A DNA stretch of 7,808 nt. Source: Bacteroidota bacterium. Its GTDB lineage: Bacteria > Bacteroidota > Rhodothermia > Rhodothermales > UBA10348. Location: the NCBI GenBank assembly GCA_018623785.1, contig JAAZVD010000064.1, forward strand, positions 1 through 7,808, written 5' to 3'. Every line of letters begins with the position of its first letter. Position 1 is the first letter of the stretch. The position numbers were made by a program, and so were the translations under genes. This document shows, in pieces, positions 1-6,773 of the stretch. Under the pieces are notes generated by a model. It saw only the letters and a list, made by a program, of their open reading frames with translations. It was not told the DNA's origin and did no database searches.

Positions 1-242
1 ACTACCATGGTTCGGGCAATCGTCCCGGTGGCGCCGTCATCGACGGATCGTACAAGTTGATCGAGTGGTTTGAGACGGGCGATGTGGAACTCTACGACCT
101 TGATACCGACCCCGGTGAACGGAACGATCTGTCTTCCGATCGACCGAATCTGACCACGGAGCTTCGGACCTTGCTGGATGCCTGGCGATCTGATGTCGAG
201 GCCAAAATGCCCCGCCCCAACCCGGACTGGAGCGAGGAATAG
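1..242 (+). CDS. Sulfatase, C-terminal end (5' truncated by window)
   Basis: The reading frame is open from base 3 to the TAG at 240-242 and gives the last 79 residues of a protein whose body lies upstream of the window. The stretch contains the typical tail of family S1 formylglycine-dependent sulfatases: a YHGSGNRPGGAVIDG segment, then SYKLIEWFE, then ELYDLDTDPGERNDLS, where the DP.E..DL motif closes the small C-terminal subdomain. Such enzymes remove sulfate esters, often from polysaccharides in the periplasm or outside the cell. The catalytic Cys/Ser motif and the signal peptide are not in the window, so substrate and localisation cannot be read. An internal TTG at 57 is not a real start, because the homologous sequence continues upstream. 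The next gene on the same strand begins 226 bp later. Confidence 0.85.
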   Translation, partial: YHGSGNRPGGAVIDGSYKLIEWFETGDVELYDLDTDPGERNDLSSDRPNLTTELRTLLDAWRSDVEAKMPRPNPDWSEE

Positions 243-305
243 GCGCTTATTGGACAGCAGCGGCAGTTCCAACCGAGCGTACTCAGGATGGGGGAGTCTG
301 TCTTC

Positions 306-386
306 CGACCGTTGGAAGCGAGTTGTACAGTTGTACGCTTCGAATACGACCATTGGAACCGAGTTGTACGGTTGTACGTGTCGATT
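306..386. repeat. Two-copy 41-bp-period direct repeat with four TTGTAC boxes
   Basis: Bases 306-345 and 347-386 are 34/40 identical, with a period of 41 bp. Each copy holds two TTGTAC boxes 8 bp apart, starting at 323 and 331 in copy 1 and at 364 and 372 in copy 2. Each copy also sits between partly inverted arms: TTGGAAGCG (312-320) with CGCTTCGAA (336-344), and TTGGAACCGA (353-362) with TCGATTCCAA (381-390), one mismatch each. A degenerate third relative (AACCGAGCGTAC) lies near 271-282. The array sits in the gap between the sulfatase stop and the beta-helix gene and ends about 80 bp before that ATG. A regulator-binding array for the secreted-protein gene is the simplest reading, but no regulator is visible. 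Confidence 0.7.
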
Positions 387-468
387 CCAACCAAGAAAAA
401 AACGAGGCGATGGTACACCTGATCGTCGAACCCGACCTTTCACTTCCCTATCACGACTACGGTCAACC

Positions 469-2694
469 ATGTCCCGCTTTGCGCCCTTCATTCTGGCCCT
501 TCTCGTGGCTGCTCCCGCGGCTGCCCAGAGCACCATCGCCCTCGAACCGGGCATGGTCATCACGAAATCCGTGACCATCACACCGGGACACTACCGCATT
601 CCGGCCGACTCCACGGGCGCCATCATCATCCAGGGGGATGATATCGAGGTCGATTTCAATGGTGCGATCCTCGATGGCGGGCAGCTCGGGCAGGCTCCCG
701 ACACCTTTGCCGGCACGGGTATCCGGGTCGAACGGGGCTCGGGCGTCGTCCTCCGCAACGCCACGGTCAAAGGCTACAAAATAGGTCTCTGGGCTTCGGA
801 TACCCCAGGAATCCGCATCACCGAATCCGACTTCTCCTACAACTGGCGGCAGTGGCTAAAATCCATCATCGAGCGCGAACATCTCGACGACTGGATGTCC
901 TATCACCAGAATGAACGGGACGAATGGATGCGCTATGGCGCCGCCATCTATCTGCGGCGTGCCAACGGCGCCCAGGTGGATCATGTGCGTGTGACAGGCG
1001 GACAGAATGGCATCCTCATGACGGAGGTCAACGAGGGCCTGTTCTACAACAACGAGATCACCTACAACTCGTCACTCGGAATCGGTATGTATCGCTCATC
1101 GGGTAACGTGGTCATGCACAACAAGCTGGACTTCAACGTCCGCGGCTACTCCCACGGCGTATACAACCGGGGGCAGGACTCGGCGGCCATCCTGCTCTAC
1201 GAGCAATCCTCGAACAACGTGTTCGCCTACAACTCGGCCACGCACTCAGGCGACGGTCTCTTTCTGTGGGCCGGTCAGACCACGATGGATACGGGCGAAG
1301 GCGGCTGCAACGACAACCTGATCTACGCCAACGACTTCTCATACGCTCCGACCAACGGCATCGAAGTAACGTTCAGCCGCAACCACATCGAAAAGAACGT
1401 GATGAAAGGCTGCTGGCATGGCATCTGGGGCGGCTATTCCTACGACACCGCTATCCTGGACAACGTCTTCGAGGACAACGATGAGCACATCGCCATCGAG
1501 CACGGCCAGGACATTGACATCGAAGGCAACGTCTTTCGCGGTGGAGACCTGGGAGTCTACGCGTGGGAACGCGCTGACCAGCCAGCCGACTGGGGGTATT
1601 CGGAAGACCGCGACGTCCGCAGCCAGAATTTCCGGATCATGGGCAACACATTCGAGGGTGTCAGCAAGCCGCTACAGATACGCGCCACCGACAGCGTAAC
1701 CGTCCGGGCCAACACATTCGCCCATTTCGATGAGATCGAGCTGGTGGACGGGTTGGATATCCAGGTAGGGGGGAACGCCTTTCCATTCTACGAAAACGGC
1801 GCAGCCCTGCCCGTGGGAGGCTCCCTCGGTGGCTGGAACGACGGCTTGTTCGCTGTGGAACTGGAGCGGGAAGTGAGTTCGGCACCCGCTGTCCCTCCCA
1901 TGCCACTACCCGACGCCCAACCGGTCCGAATGCCGGAAGACGCTCTCCAGACGCGTGAATACATCCTGGTCGATGAGTGGGGGCCTGTCGATTTCCGCTC
2001 GCCGGTGCTCTGGCCCCGGTCTCCCCGCAAGCAGGTTGAGCAGGAGTTCGAACTCGTGGGACCGGCTGGCACCTGGCGTGTAGTTGAAACCAGCGGCGTG
2101 GAGTGGATGTCGGAGGACGAAGGCACGATCCCTGGAAGCATCACGCTACGCCGGACCGAAGAGGATGTGGTGGACATCCGCATCCAGCTCGAGTACACTG
2201 GTGGCGAGGTAACCGACCGGTTTGGCAACGTGACGCCTGCCGGGGAGCCCTTCGCGTTCGGCTATGCGTACTTCTTTGTACCTATCGAGTGGACCGTTTC
2301 CATGTTCAATTACACGGATGAAACCGATCAACGCGAGCAATACGACGTCTTCCGCGAGCTGATCGAAGGCAAACCGGTCCACACCGAAACCACTACCGAT
2401 CTCGGCTATCAGTGGTACGGCGAACCCGGCCCGGGCCTGGGGAGGGACCACTTCGCTACGGTATCAACGGGGTCCATCAACGTCCCGGCAGGGCGCTACC
2501 GCCTGGACCTGACCAGCGACGATGGCGTGCGGGTGTGGCTCGACGGAAAGGTCATCCACGACGACTGGACTTATCACCCCCCACGTCTGGAGCAGATTGA
2601 ACTGGAGCTGGGTGGCCGACATGACCTGCGCATCGAGCAGTTCGAAATCAACGGCTTCTCGACGATTGCAGCCACGCTGGAGCGGCTGGATTGA
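469..2694 (+). CDS. Secreted right-handed parallel beta-helix protein with C-terminal PA14-like domain
   Basis: This is a 741-residue protein. The ATG at 469 was chosen over in-frame upstream starts, which overlap the sulfatase, because it begins a clear signal peptide: MSRF, a hydrophobic core FILALLVAAPAAA, with cleavage likely around residue 20. Residues about 50-440 are repeated short strands with N-rich turns (GNVVMHN, NNVFAYN, DNVFEDN, EGNVFRG, MGNTFEG), the pattern of Pfam beta-helix/NosD-like solenoids. A helix-like insert rich in W, E, D, H and R interrupts the coil at residues 124-156. Residues about 605-741 resemble a PA14 domain, with NVPAGRYRLDLTSDDGVRVW and LDGKVIHDDW as its hallmark, often carbohydrate-binding. 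No lyase or hydrolase catalytic motif could be assigned, and no membrane anchor or T9SS tail was seen. With a sulfatase upstream, a role in polysaccharide binding or cleavage outside the cytoplasm is plausible but inferred. Confidence 0.88.
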   Translation: MSRFAPFILALLVAAPAAAQSTIALEPGMVITKSVTITPGHYRIPADSTGAIIIQGDDIEVDFNGAILDGGQLGQAPDTFAGTGIRVERGSGVVLRNATVKGYKIGLWASDTPGIRITESDFSYNWRQWLKSIIEREHLDDWMSYHQNERDEWMRYGAAIYLRRANGAQVDHVRVTGGQNGILMTEVNEGLFYNNEITYNSSLGIGMYRSSGNVVMHNKLDFNVRGYSHGVYNRGQDSAAILLYEQSSNNVFAYNSATHSGDGLFLWAGQTTMDTGEGGCNDNLIYANDFSYAPTNGIEVTFSRNHIEKNVMKGCWHGIWGGYSYDTAILDNVFEDNDEHIAIEHGQDIDIEGNVFRGGDLGVYAWERADQPADWGYSEDRDVRSQNFRIMGNTFEGVSKPLQIRATDSVTVRANTFAHFDEIELVDGLDIQVGGNAFPFYENGAALPVGGSLGGWNDGLFAVELEREVSSAPAVPPMPLPDAQPVRMPEDALQTREYILVDEWGPVDFRSPVLWPRSPRKQVEQEFELVGPAGTWRVVETSGVEWMSEDEGTIPGSITLRRTEEDVVDIRIQLEYTGGEVTDRFGNVTPAGEPFAFGYAYFFVPIEWTVSMFNYTDETDQREQYDVFRELIEGKPVHTETTTDLGYQWYGEPGPGLGRDHFATVSTGSINVPAGRYRLDLTSDDGVRVWLDGKVIHDDWTYHPPRLEQIELELGGRHDLRIEQFEINGFSTIAATLERLD

Positions 2695-2718
2695 ACGCTA
2701 ACCGAGAATAATCAGCCG
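2683..2718. terminator. Possible bidirectional hairpin between convergent genes
   Basis: The beta-helix gene and folE converge with only 17 bp between their stop codons. CGGCT-G-GATT (2683-2692) can pair with AATC-AGCCG (2710-2718) to give a 9-bp stem with one bulged G and a 17-nt loop. The stem uses the last codons of both genes. There is no strong T-run on either side, so termination is uncertain and the pairing could be chance. Confidence 0.25.
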
Positions 2719-3422
2719 ATCAGGCGCATGAACTCTGCGCGGGTGCGCTCGTCCTCAAAGGCACCACTGACAGCAGAGGTCGTGGTCGAGGAGTGCTGCT
2801 TTTGAACGCCGCGCATCACCATGCACATGTGGGTGGCTTCAATGACTACAGCGACGCCTCTAGGCTGTAACACCTCGTTGATCGCATCGCGGATCTGCAT
2901 GGTCAGACGTTCCTGCACCTGAAGGCGGCGAGCAAACACATCAACGACGCGTGGGATCTTGGACAGACCAACAATCCGACCATCCGGGATGTAGGCTACA
3001 TGCGCTTTGCCGAAGAAGGGCACCATGTGATGCTCGCACAGGGAATAGAGCTCGATGTCCTTCACCAGGATCATCTCGTCGTAGTCTTCCTTGAACAGCG
3101 CCTTGGTCAGGATTTCCTTGGGATCGAGGGAGTATCCGTGCGTCAGGAACTGGTGAGCCTTGGCCACACGCTCCGGCGTCTTGAGTAGTCCTTCGCGCTC
3201 AGGATCTTCTCCAATATGAGTCAGGATACTATATACGTTGGCCGCAATGGCCTCGGTCGAATCCACCCCGTAGTGATCGATGCGACGATACCGGGGCGAT
3301 ACCGGGAAGTCATCGTCTTCATCCAGATGCGGATGCGAGGGATGATTAGTGGACAGGGAATGGGGAGTACCATGCCCGTCGCCACCGACGGCACCTAAAT
3401 CGACGTTGCTCTTCTGGCTCAT
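2712..3422 (-). CDS. folE: GTP cyclohydrolase I (FolE)
   Basis: This is a 236-residue protein. FolE converts GTP to 7,8-dihydroneopterin triphosphate and formate, the first step towards folate and other pterins, in the cytoplasm. The core begins about residue 53 and matches the family: [12 protein letters not shown] (79-90), [20 protein letters not shown] (127-146) and [12 protein letters not shown] (197-208). The zinc ligands are C129, H132 and C200, with the same spacing as E. coli C110/H113/C181; H131 and H198 match the catalytic histidines H112 and H179. Residues 1-45 form a low-complexity extension rich in H, D, P and S, probably disordered. The start ATG lacks a clear Shine-Dalgarno; a GTG at V41 or V53 is a possible shorter start. 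The gene is divergent from a photolyase cluster. Folate can be a photolyase antenna, so a light-linked role besides housekeeping is plausible. Whether another folE exists in the genome is unknown. Confidence 0.96.
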   Translation of the reverse strand: MSQKSNVDLGAVGGDGHGTPHSLSTNHPSHPHLDEDDDFPVSPRYRRIDHYGVDSTEAIAANVYSILTHIGEDPEREGLLKTPERVAKAHQFLTHGYSLDPKEILTKALFKEDYDEMILVKDIELYSLCEHHMVPFFGKAHVAYIPDGRIVGLSKIPRVVDVFARRLQVQERLTMQIRDAINEVLQPRGVAVVIEATHMCMVMRGVQKQHSSTTTSAVSGAFEDERTRAEFMRLIG

Positions 3423-3541
3423 GATGGCTGGAGAATGTGGTCGCTGGGTGCTGGGACGACCGGTTGCTGAATCGCGGGCTTCTTTGTGTACTCAGGTCGA
3501 CTGGAGTTACTGCAGGGGATATTGTGCGGTGTACGAGAAGC

Positions 3542-3568
3542 GGATGGGTAACGGAAATCCGCCCATCC
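3542..3568. promoter_or_regulatory. Interrupted inverted repeat in the folE/photolyase intergenic region
   Basis: GGATGGG (3542-3548) and CCCATCC (3562-3568) are perfect 7-bp arms. Inside them CGGA (3552-3555) and TCCG (3558-3561) form a second 4-bp pairing around AA, leaving only TAA unpaired on one side. The element lies 97 bp before the photolyase ATG and about 120 bp before the folE ATG. It could be an operator dyad or an RNA hairpin in either leader. There is no following T-run, so an intrinsic terminator is less likely. Confidence 0.45.
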
Positions 3569-3622
3569 ACACCCAAGACTGATTCACAAAACGCTCATGG
3601 CGTGGGCTTTGAACGCTTCTGC

Positions 3623-3638
3623 GACTAGACGTCTGGTC
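3623..3638. promoter_or_regulatory. Near-perfect 16-bp palindrome, candidate operator upstream of the photolyase cluster
   Basis: GACTAGACGTCTGGTC has 8-bp arms matching at 7 of 8 positions, with the 8-bp core AGACGTCT fully palindromic. It ends 26 bp before the ATG at 3665, where an operator overlapping a promoter or start region would be expected. No convincing -35/-10 or Bacteroidota -33/-7 promoter could be placed around it, so its role is inferred from symmetry and position only. Confidence 0.4.
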
Positions 3639-3664
3639 AACCCCGTCATCCGGCTTCCTTCAAC

Positions 3665-6124
3665 ATGCTTCTCGATATCCTAACCAAGCTGCCGGTCCAC
3701 CTGCGCGAGCGCTGTCACCTTCCCGACCCCGATCGTCATGCCGAGGATGGTTCGTTCGTGCTCTACTGGATGCACCATGCGGTCCGGGCCGATGAAAACC
3801 CGGCGTTGGACGTAGCCTGTGCCCTGGCAACGCTGACCGCCAAGCCATTGCTGGTCTATCAGGGACTGGCTGGACGCCATCCGTACAACAATGATCGTCA
3901 CCACACCTTCATTCTTGAGGGTGGCCGGGATGTCCACAAGGCTTTGACCGATCGGGGTATCCGGCATGTTTTCCACTTGGCTGACGACCCGGCCGTAGCC
4001 GGTCCCCTGCGAGAGCTGATCAGCCAGGCAAGTCTGGTAGTCACTGAAGACTATCCGGCACCTCCCTTCCCAGTCTGGCAGCGAAATCTGATGGCGAGCG
4101 ACGACCGCCCTTGGATCCTGGTTGATGCATCCTGCATCGTGCCCATACGCAGCATCGGTAAGGGCTATTCCCGCGCCTACCACTTCCGAAACCGCATGGG
4201 AGAGGAGGCCATGGAGCGCGCCTCCAGGGACTGGCCGGAATCCACCGCCCAACCCTTAGCGTGGCAGGGGGACGTCCGAGGAGAGGTCAACTGGTCCCTA
4301 CCCATTGCCGATCTGGTTGCCGGTTGCCGCATAGACCATGCTGTAGGCCCCGTTCCACATACCCGTGGCGGAACAGCGGCGGCAACGCAGCGCTGGGAGC
4401 ATTTCCTTGCGACCGGAATGAAGGGGTATGCGCGAAAACGAAATACCCCCACCGCGGAAAACGGGGTCAGCCGGATGAGCCCCTATTTGCACTATGGCCA
4501 TATTTCTCCCTTCAAGTTGGCGCGCGATGCTGCCCGACACGGATCGTCCGGTGCCGAGAAATTCCTAGATGAGCTCCTGATCTGGCGTGAACTGGCCTTC
4601 AATCTGTGTCTGCACAACGATGATGTCGAATCGGTCAGTATTCTACCCGAGTGGGCGCGGACAACGCTGTTAGATCATTCGAAAGACGATCGTCCCGCCC
4701 TGTACGATTGGGAGCAGCTGGCGCGTTCGAAGACGGAAGATCCTCTGTGGAATGCCGCACAGACGTCGCTTCTTGTTCATGGCGAACTGCACAACAATGT
4801 TCGCATGACATGGGGAAAGGCTGTGCTGGCATGGACACGTTCGCCACAGGAAGCCCTCGAGATGCTCATCGATCTCAATCACCGGTACGCTCTGGACGGT
4901 TCGGATCCGAACTCGTACGGCGGAATCCTGTGGTGCCTGGGTATGCTGGACCGACCCTTCTATCCGGAACGGCCGATGCTGGGTACCGTGCGTCCGCGAT
5001 CTTCCAAGCGCCATGCACAACGTATGGATATGCCGGTGTACGAGCGATTGGTATCCCGGCCGGCCCGGGGTAGCGCACTGCGCATCGGAGTCATCGGCGC
5101 CGGGCCGGCCGGTCTCATGGCCGCCCGGACCCTGGCAGACCATGGGATGGAGGTAACGGTGTTCGACAAGGGCCGGGGTCCGGGCGGCCGCATTTCAACC
5201 CGACTCTTTGACGGCGGCGCCGTAGACCATGGAGCCCCCTTTCTTCGCTTCACCGACGAGCGCCTCAAACCCTGGGCGCAAGCGTGGGCCCGCCGCGGTC
5301 TGATCAGTCGATTCAAGGCCCGGATTCACCCGCTGTCCCATACATCAGACTTCGAAGACCAATGGACCGGTGTGCCCGATATGAGGGCCTTGGCCCGTTT
5401 TCTGGCGGAAAATGCGAACATTCATCAGTCGGTGCGGATTGAGCGCCTGCGTTCGTCCGAGGAAGGTTGGTATTTGACAGCCGAAGATGAAAGCGCGTTT
5501 GGACCGTTCGATGAAGTGATCATTGCCACCCCTGCTCGACAGGCGTCGGCCCTTCTATCCGGCGTATCCCCTCGATTACTGCAAAGTCTGACCAGTGTCG
5601 ATATGCAGCCCGTTTGGACGACCTTGCTGGCCTTTGACGCGCCCCTCGACGTTGAATGGGATGCAGGATCCAGGCTCTCAGATGTGCTGAACCTGGTCAT
5701 CCGAAACAATGCAAAACCGCTTCGCAAAGGCGCCGAATCGTGGGCTCTGCATGCATCCCAAGAGTGGTCAACGACTCATCTGGAGCGTGGTGCTGATGAC
5801 ATCGCCCGTGACATGACCGCGGCGTTCTCAGAGTTCCTTGACACTTCCCTTCCAACGCCCATCTTCGAGAGAGCACACCGCTGGCGCTTTGCCCGCACCT
5901 CCCACGGTGCTTCCGAAGAATGCCTTCGTGATAACGACCTGAAGCTGACGGCATGCGGAGACTGGGCTACGTGCGGACGGGATGACGTGTCACACGCGTG
6001 TGGCATTGAAACCGCACTACTGAGTGGACAGGCCGCCGCGGGACGCATTCTTGGCTCCGCAACGCTGGCGCTGCCAACGCCCGGCCTTCAAAAGACACTA
6101 TTCGCCTTGGAGGAACCTGCATGA
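3665..6124 (+). CDS. Class II-type DNA photolyase fused to a renalase-like FAD oxidoreductase
   Basis: This is an 819-residue, two-domain protein with no internal stop. Residues about 30-460 are a photolyase of class II type: YWMHHAVRADENPALDV (34-50) starts the antenna domain, and WNAAQ, RMTW, LNHRYALDG and DPNSYGG (362-420) form the FAD-binding core. Aligned by eye to my memory of Methanosarcina mazei class II photolyase (offset +2), W362, W383 and W390 match the electron-transfer triad. W307 and W423 match the lesion-binding tryptophans, E303 the active-site Glu, R380/D411 the salt bridge and N405 the flavin-contacting Asn. CPD repair is therefore likely. Residues about 472-819 form a second flavoprotein: a Rossmann GAGPAG (478-483), acidic D501 ending beta-2, GRGPGGRIST (503-512) and a C-terminal FAD motif CGDW (764-767), as in COG3380/renalase-like amine oxidases. 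ATG 3665 is the only plausible start, as a TAG lies in frame at 3626. The stop overlaps the next ATG. The job of the second flavin domain is unknown. Confidence 0.9.
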   Translation: MLLDILTKLPVHLRERCHLPDPDRHAEDGSFVLYWMHHAVRADENPALDVACALATLTAKPLLVYQGLAGRHPYNNDRHHTFILEGGRDVHKALTDRGIRHVFHLADDPAVAGPLRELISQASLVVTEDYPAPPFPVWQRNLMASDDRPWILVDASCIVPIRSIGKGYSRAYHFRNRMGEEAMERASRDWPESTAQPLAWQGDVRGEVNWSLPIADLVAGCRIDHAVGPVPHTRGGTAAATQRWEHFLATGMKGYARKRNTPTAENGVSRMSPYLHYGHISPFKLARDAARHGSSGAEKFLDELLIWRELAFNLCLHNDDVESVSILPEWARTTLLDHSKDDRPALYDWEQLARSKTEDPLWNAAQTSLLVHGELHNNVRMTWGKAVLAWTRSPQEALEMLIDLNHRYALDGSDPNSYGGILWCLGMLDRPFYPERPMLGTVRPRSSKRHAQRMDMPVYERLVSRPARGSALRIGVIGAGPAGLMAARTLADHGMEVTVFDKGRGPGGRISTRLFDGGAVDHGAPFLRFTDERLKPWAQAWARRGLISRFKARIHPLSHTSDFEDQWTGVPDMRALARFLAENANIHQSVRIERLRSSEEGWYLTAEDESAFGPFDEVIIATPARQASALLSGVSPRLLQSLTSVDMQPVWTTLLAFDAPLDVEWDAGSRLSDVLNLVIRNNAKPLRKGAESWALHASQEWSTTHLERGADDIARDMTAAFSEFLDTSLPTPIFERAHRWRFARTSHGASEECLRDNDLKLTACGDWATCGRDDVSHACGIETALLSGQAAAGRILGSATLALPTPGLQKTLFALEEPA
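6109..6113 (+). promoter_or_regulatory. Shine-Dalgarno GGAGG for the DUF429 gene
   Basis: GGAGG lies 7 nt before the ATG at 6121, within the last codons of the photolyase fusion. It fixes the start of the downstream gene and is the only strong ribosome binding site seen in the window. Together with the ATGA overlap it supports coupled translation. Confidence 0.7.
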
Positions 6125-6771
6125 CCGCACGCCCCATTATCATGGGGGTCGATCTATCAGGTCCCTCCAATCATGCTGACACGGCGTGCGCCGTGTTTGA
6201 GCGACAAGGAGAGACGCTCATGTATCGCCGGCACCTGACATGGTTGGGTGATGCCGATCTCCTGCACGTGGTCGATGGTTCATCGCGAGGCGCATCCTTG
6301 ACCATCGGACTGGACGCACCGCTTTCATATCAAGACGGTGGCGGTGACCGTGTACGGGACCGGGAGCTTCGTTCTATCCTGACAAAGGCTGGAATGCCGT
6401 CGGGGACGATCATGACGCCTACCATGACCCGTATGGCCTACCTCACGCTGCGCGGTGTGTCACTCTCCCGCATGATTGCGTCCGCTCATTCCGACGCGGC
6501 CATCGTAGAGGTCCACCCGTTCGGATCGCTGGCACTGGCGGGCGCTCCCGTTACCGATCTGACCGCCGTCAAGAAAGATGCCTCCGCACGGGAGCGCATT
6601 GCTTCGTGGCTGACTGACAACGGCATGGACGGCTTGCCCAACCAGGAATTTTCAGATCATGAACTGGCAGCTTTCGGCGCCGCATGGGCCGCATGGAAAT
6701 GGCAGTCGGGAACAGCCGCTTGGACGGCACCGGCAGAAATACCTTCCCATCCTTTCGCTTTTGCCTGCTGA
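6121..6771 (+). CDS. DUF429 family protein, predicted RNase H-fold nuclease-like
   Basis: This is a 216-residue cytoplasmic protein with no signal peptide or membrane segment. It opens with IIMGVDLSG (6-14), has TIGLDAPLS (61-69), then IVEVHPFG (128-135) and FSDHELAAFGAAWAAW (177-192). This is the order of motifs in DUF429 proteins (PF04250; COG2410/COG4328), predicted to have an RNase H-like fold. D11, D65, E130 and D179 are candidates for the metal-binding carboxylates of such a fold. No enzymatic activity is established for the family as far as I know. The ATG overlaps the photolyase-fusion stop (ATGA at 6121-6124) and has a GGAGG; the next gene begins 2 nt after its TGA. Its place between two photolyase-family genes suggests a role tied to light-dependent repair or signalling, which is inference. 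Confidence 0.82.
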   Translation: MTARPIIMGVDLSGPSNHADTACAVFERQGETLMYRRHLTWLGDADLLHVVDGSSRGASLTIGLDAPLSYQDGGGDRVRDRELRSILTKAGMPSGTIMTPTMTRMAYLTLRGVSLSRMIASAHSDAAIVEVHPFGSLALAGAPVTDLTAVKKDASARERIASWLTDNGMDGLPNQEFSDHELAAFGAAWAAWKWQSGTAAWTAPAEIPSHPFAFAC

Positions 6772-6773
6772 TC

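Noticed and set aside
178..468. Upstream in-frame extension of the beta-helix gene beginning inside the sulfatase end
   Set aside because: It would bury the clear signal peptide at 469 by 97 residues, overlap the sulfatase and translate the repeat region; it has no protein-like character.
1788..2228. Minus-strand 146-codon open frame within the beta-helix gene
   Set aside because: It is Ser/Arg/Pro-rich shadow composition opposite a supported gene.
3480..3560. Promoter-like TTGTGT/TTGTGC hexamers upstream of the photolyase cluster
   Set aside because: No convincing -10 or -7 partner at proper spacing; not enough to call a promoter.
3346..3628. Small open frames in the folE/photolyase intergenic region on both strands
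   Set aside because: They overlap the folE start or the candidate control elements, lack ribosome binding sites and resemble no known protein.
3680..4252. Minus-strand 190-codon open frame opposite the photolyase domain
   Set aside because: It is antisense to a well-supported conserved domain, resembles no family and has no start signal.
5010..5100. Possibility that the photolyase-oxidoreductase fusion is a missed stop or assembly artefact
   Set aside because: The frame is continuous across a plausible linker (residues about 441-472), both domains are complete in the same frame, and there is no internal start signal before the Rossmann motif.
4670..5143. Minus-strand 157-codon open frame opposite the fusion junction
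   Set aside because: It is a shadow of the plus-strand gene with no family resemblance.
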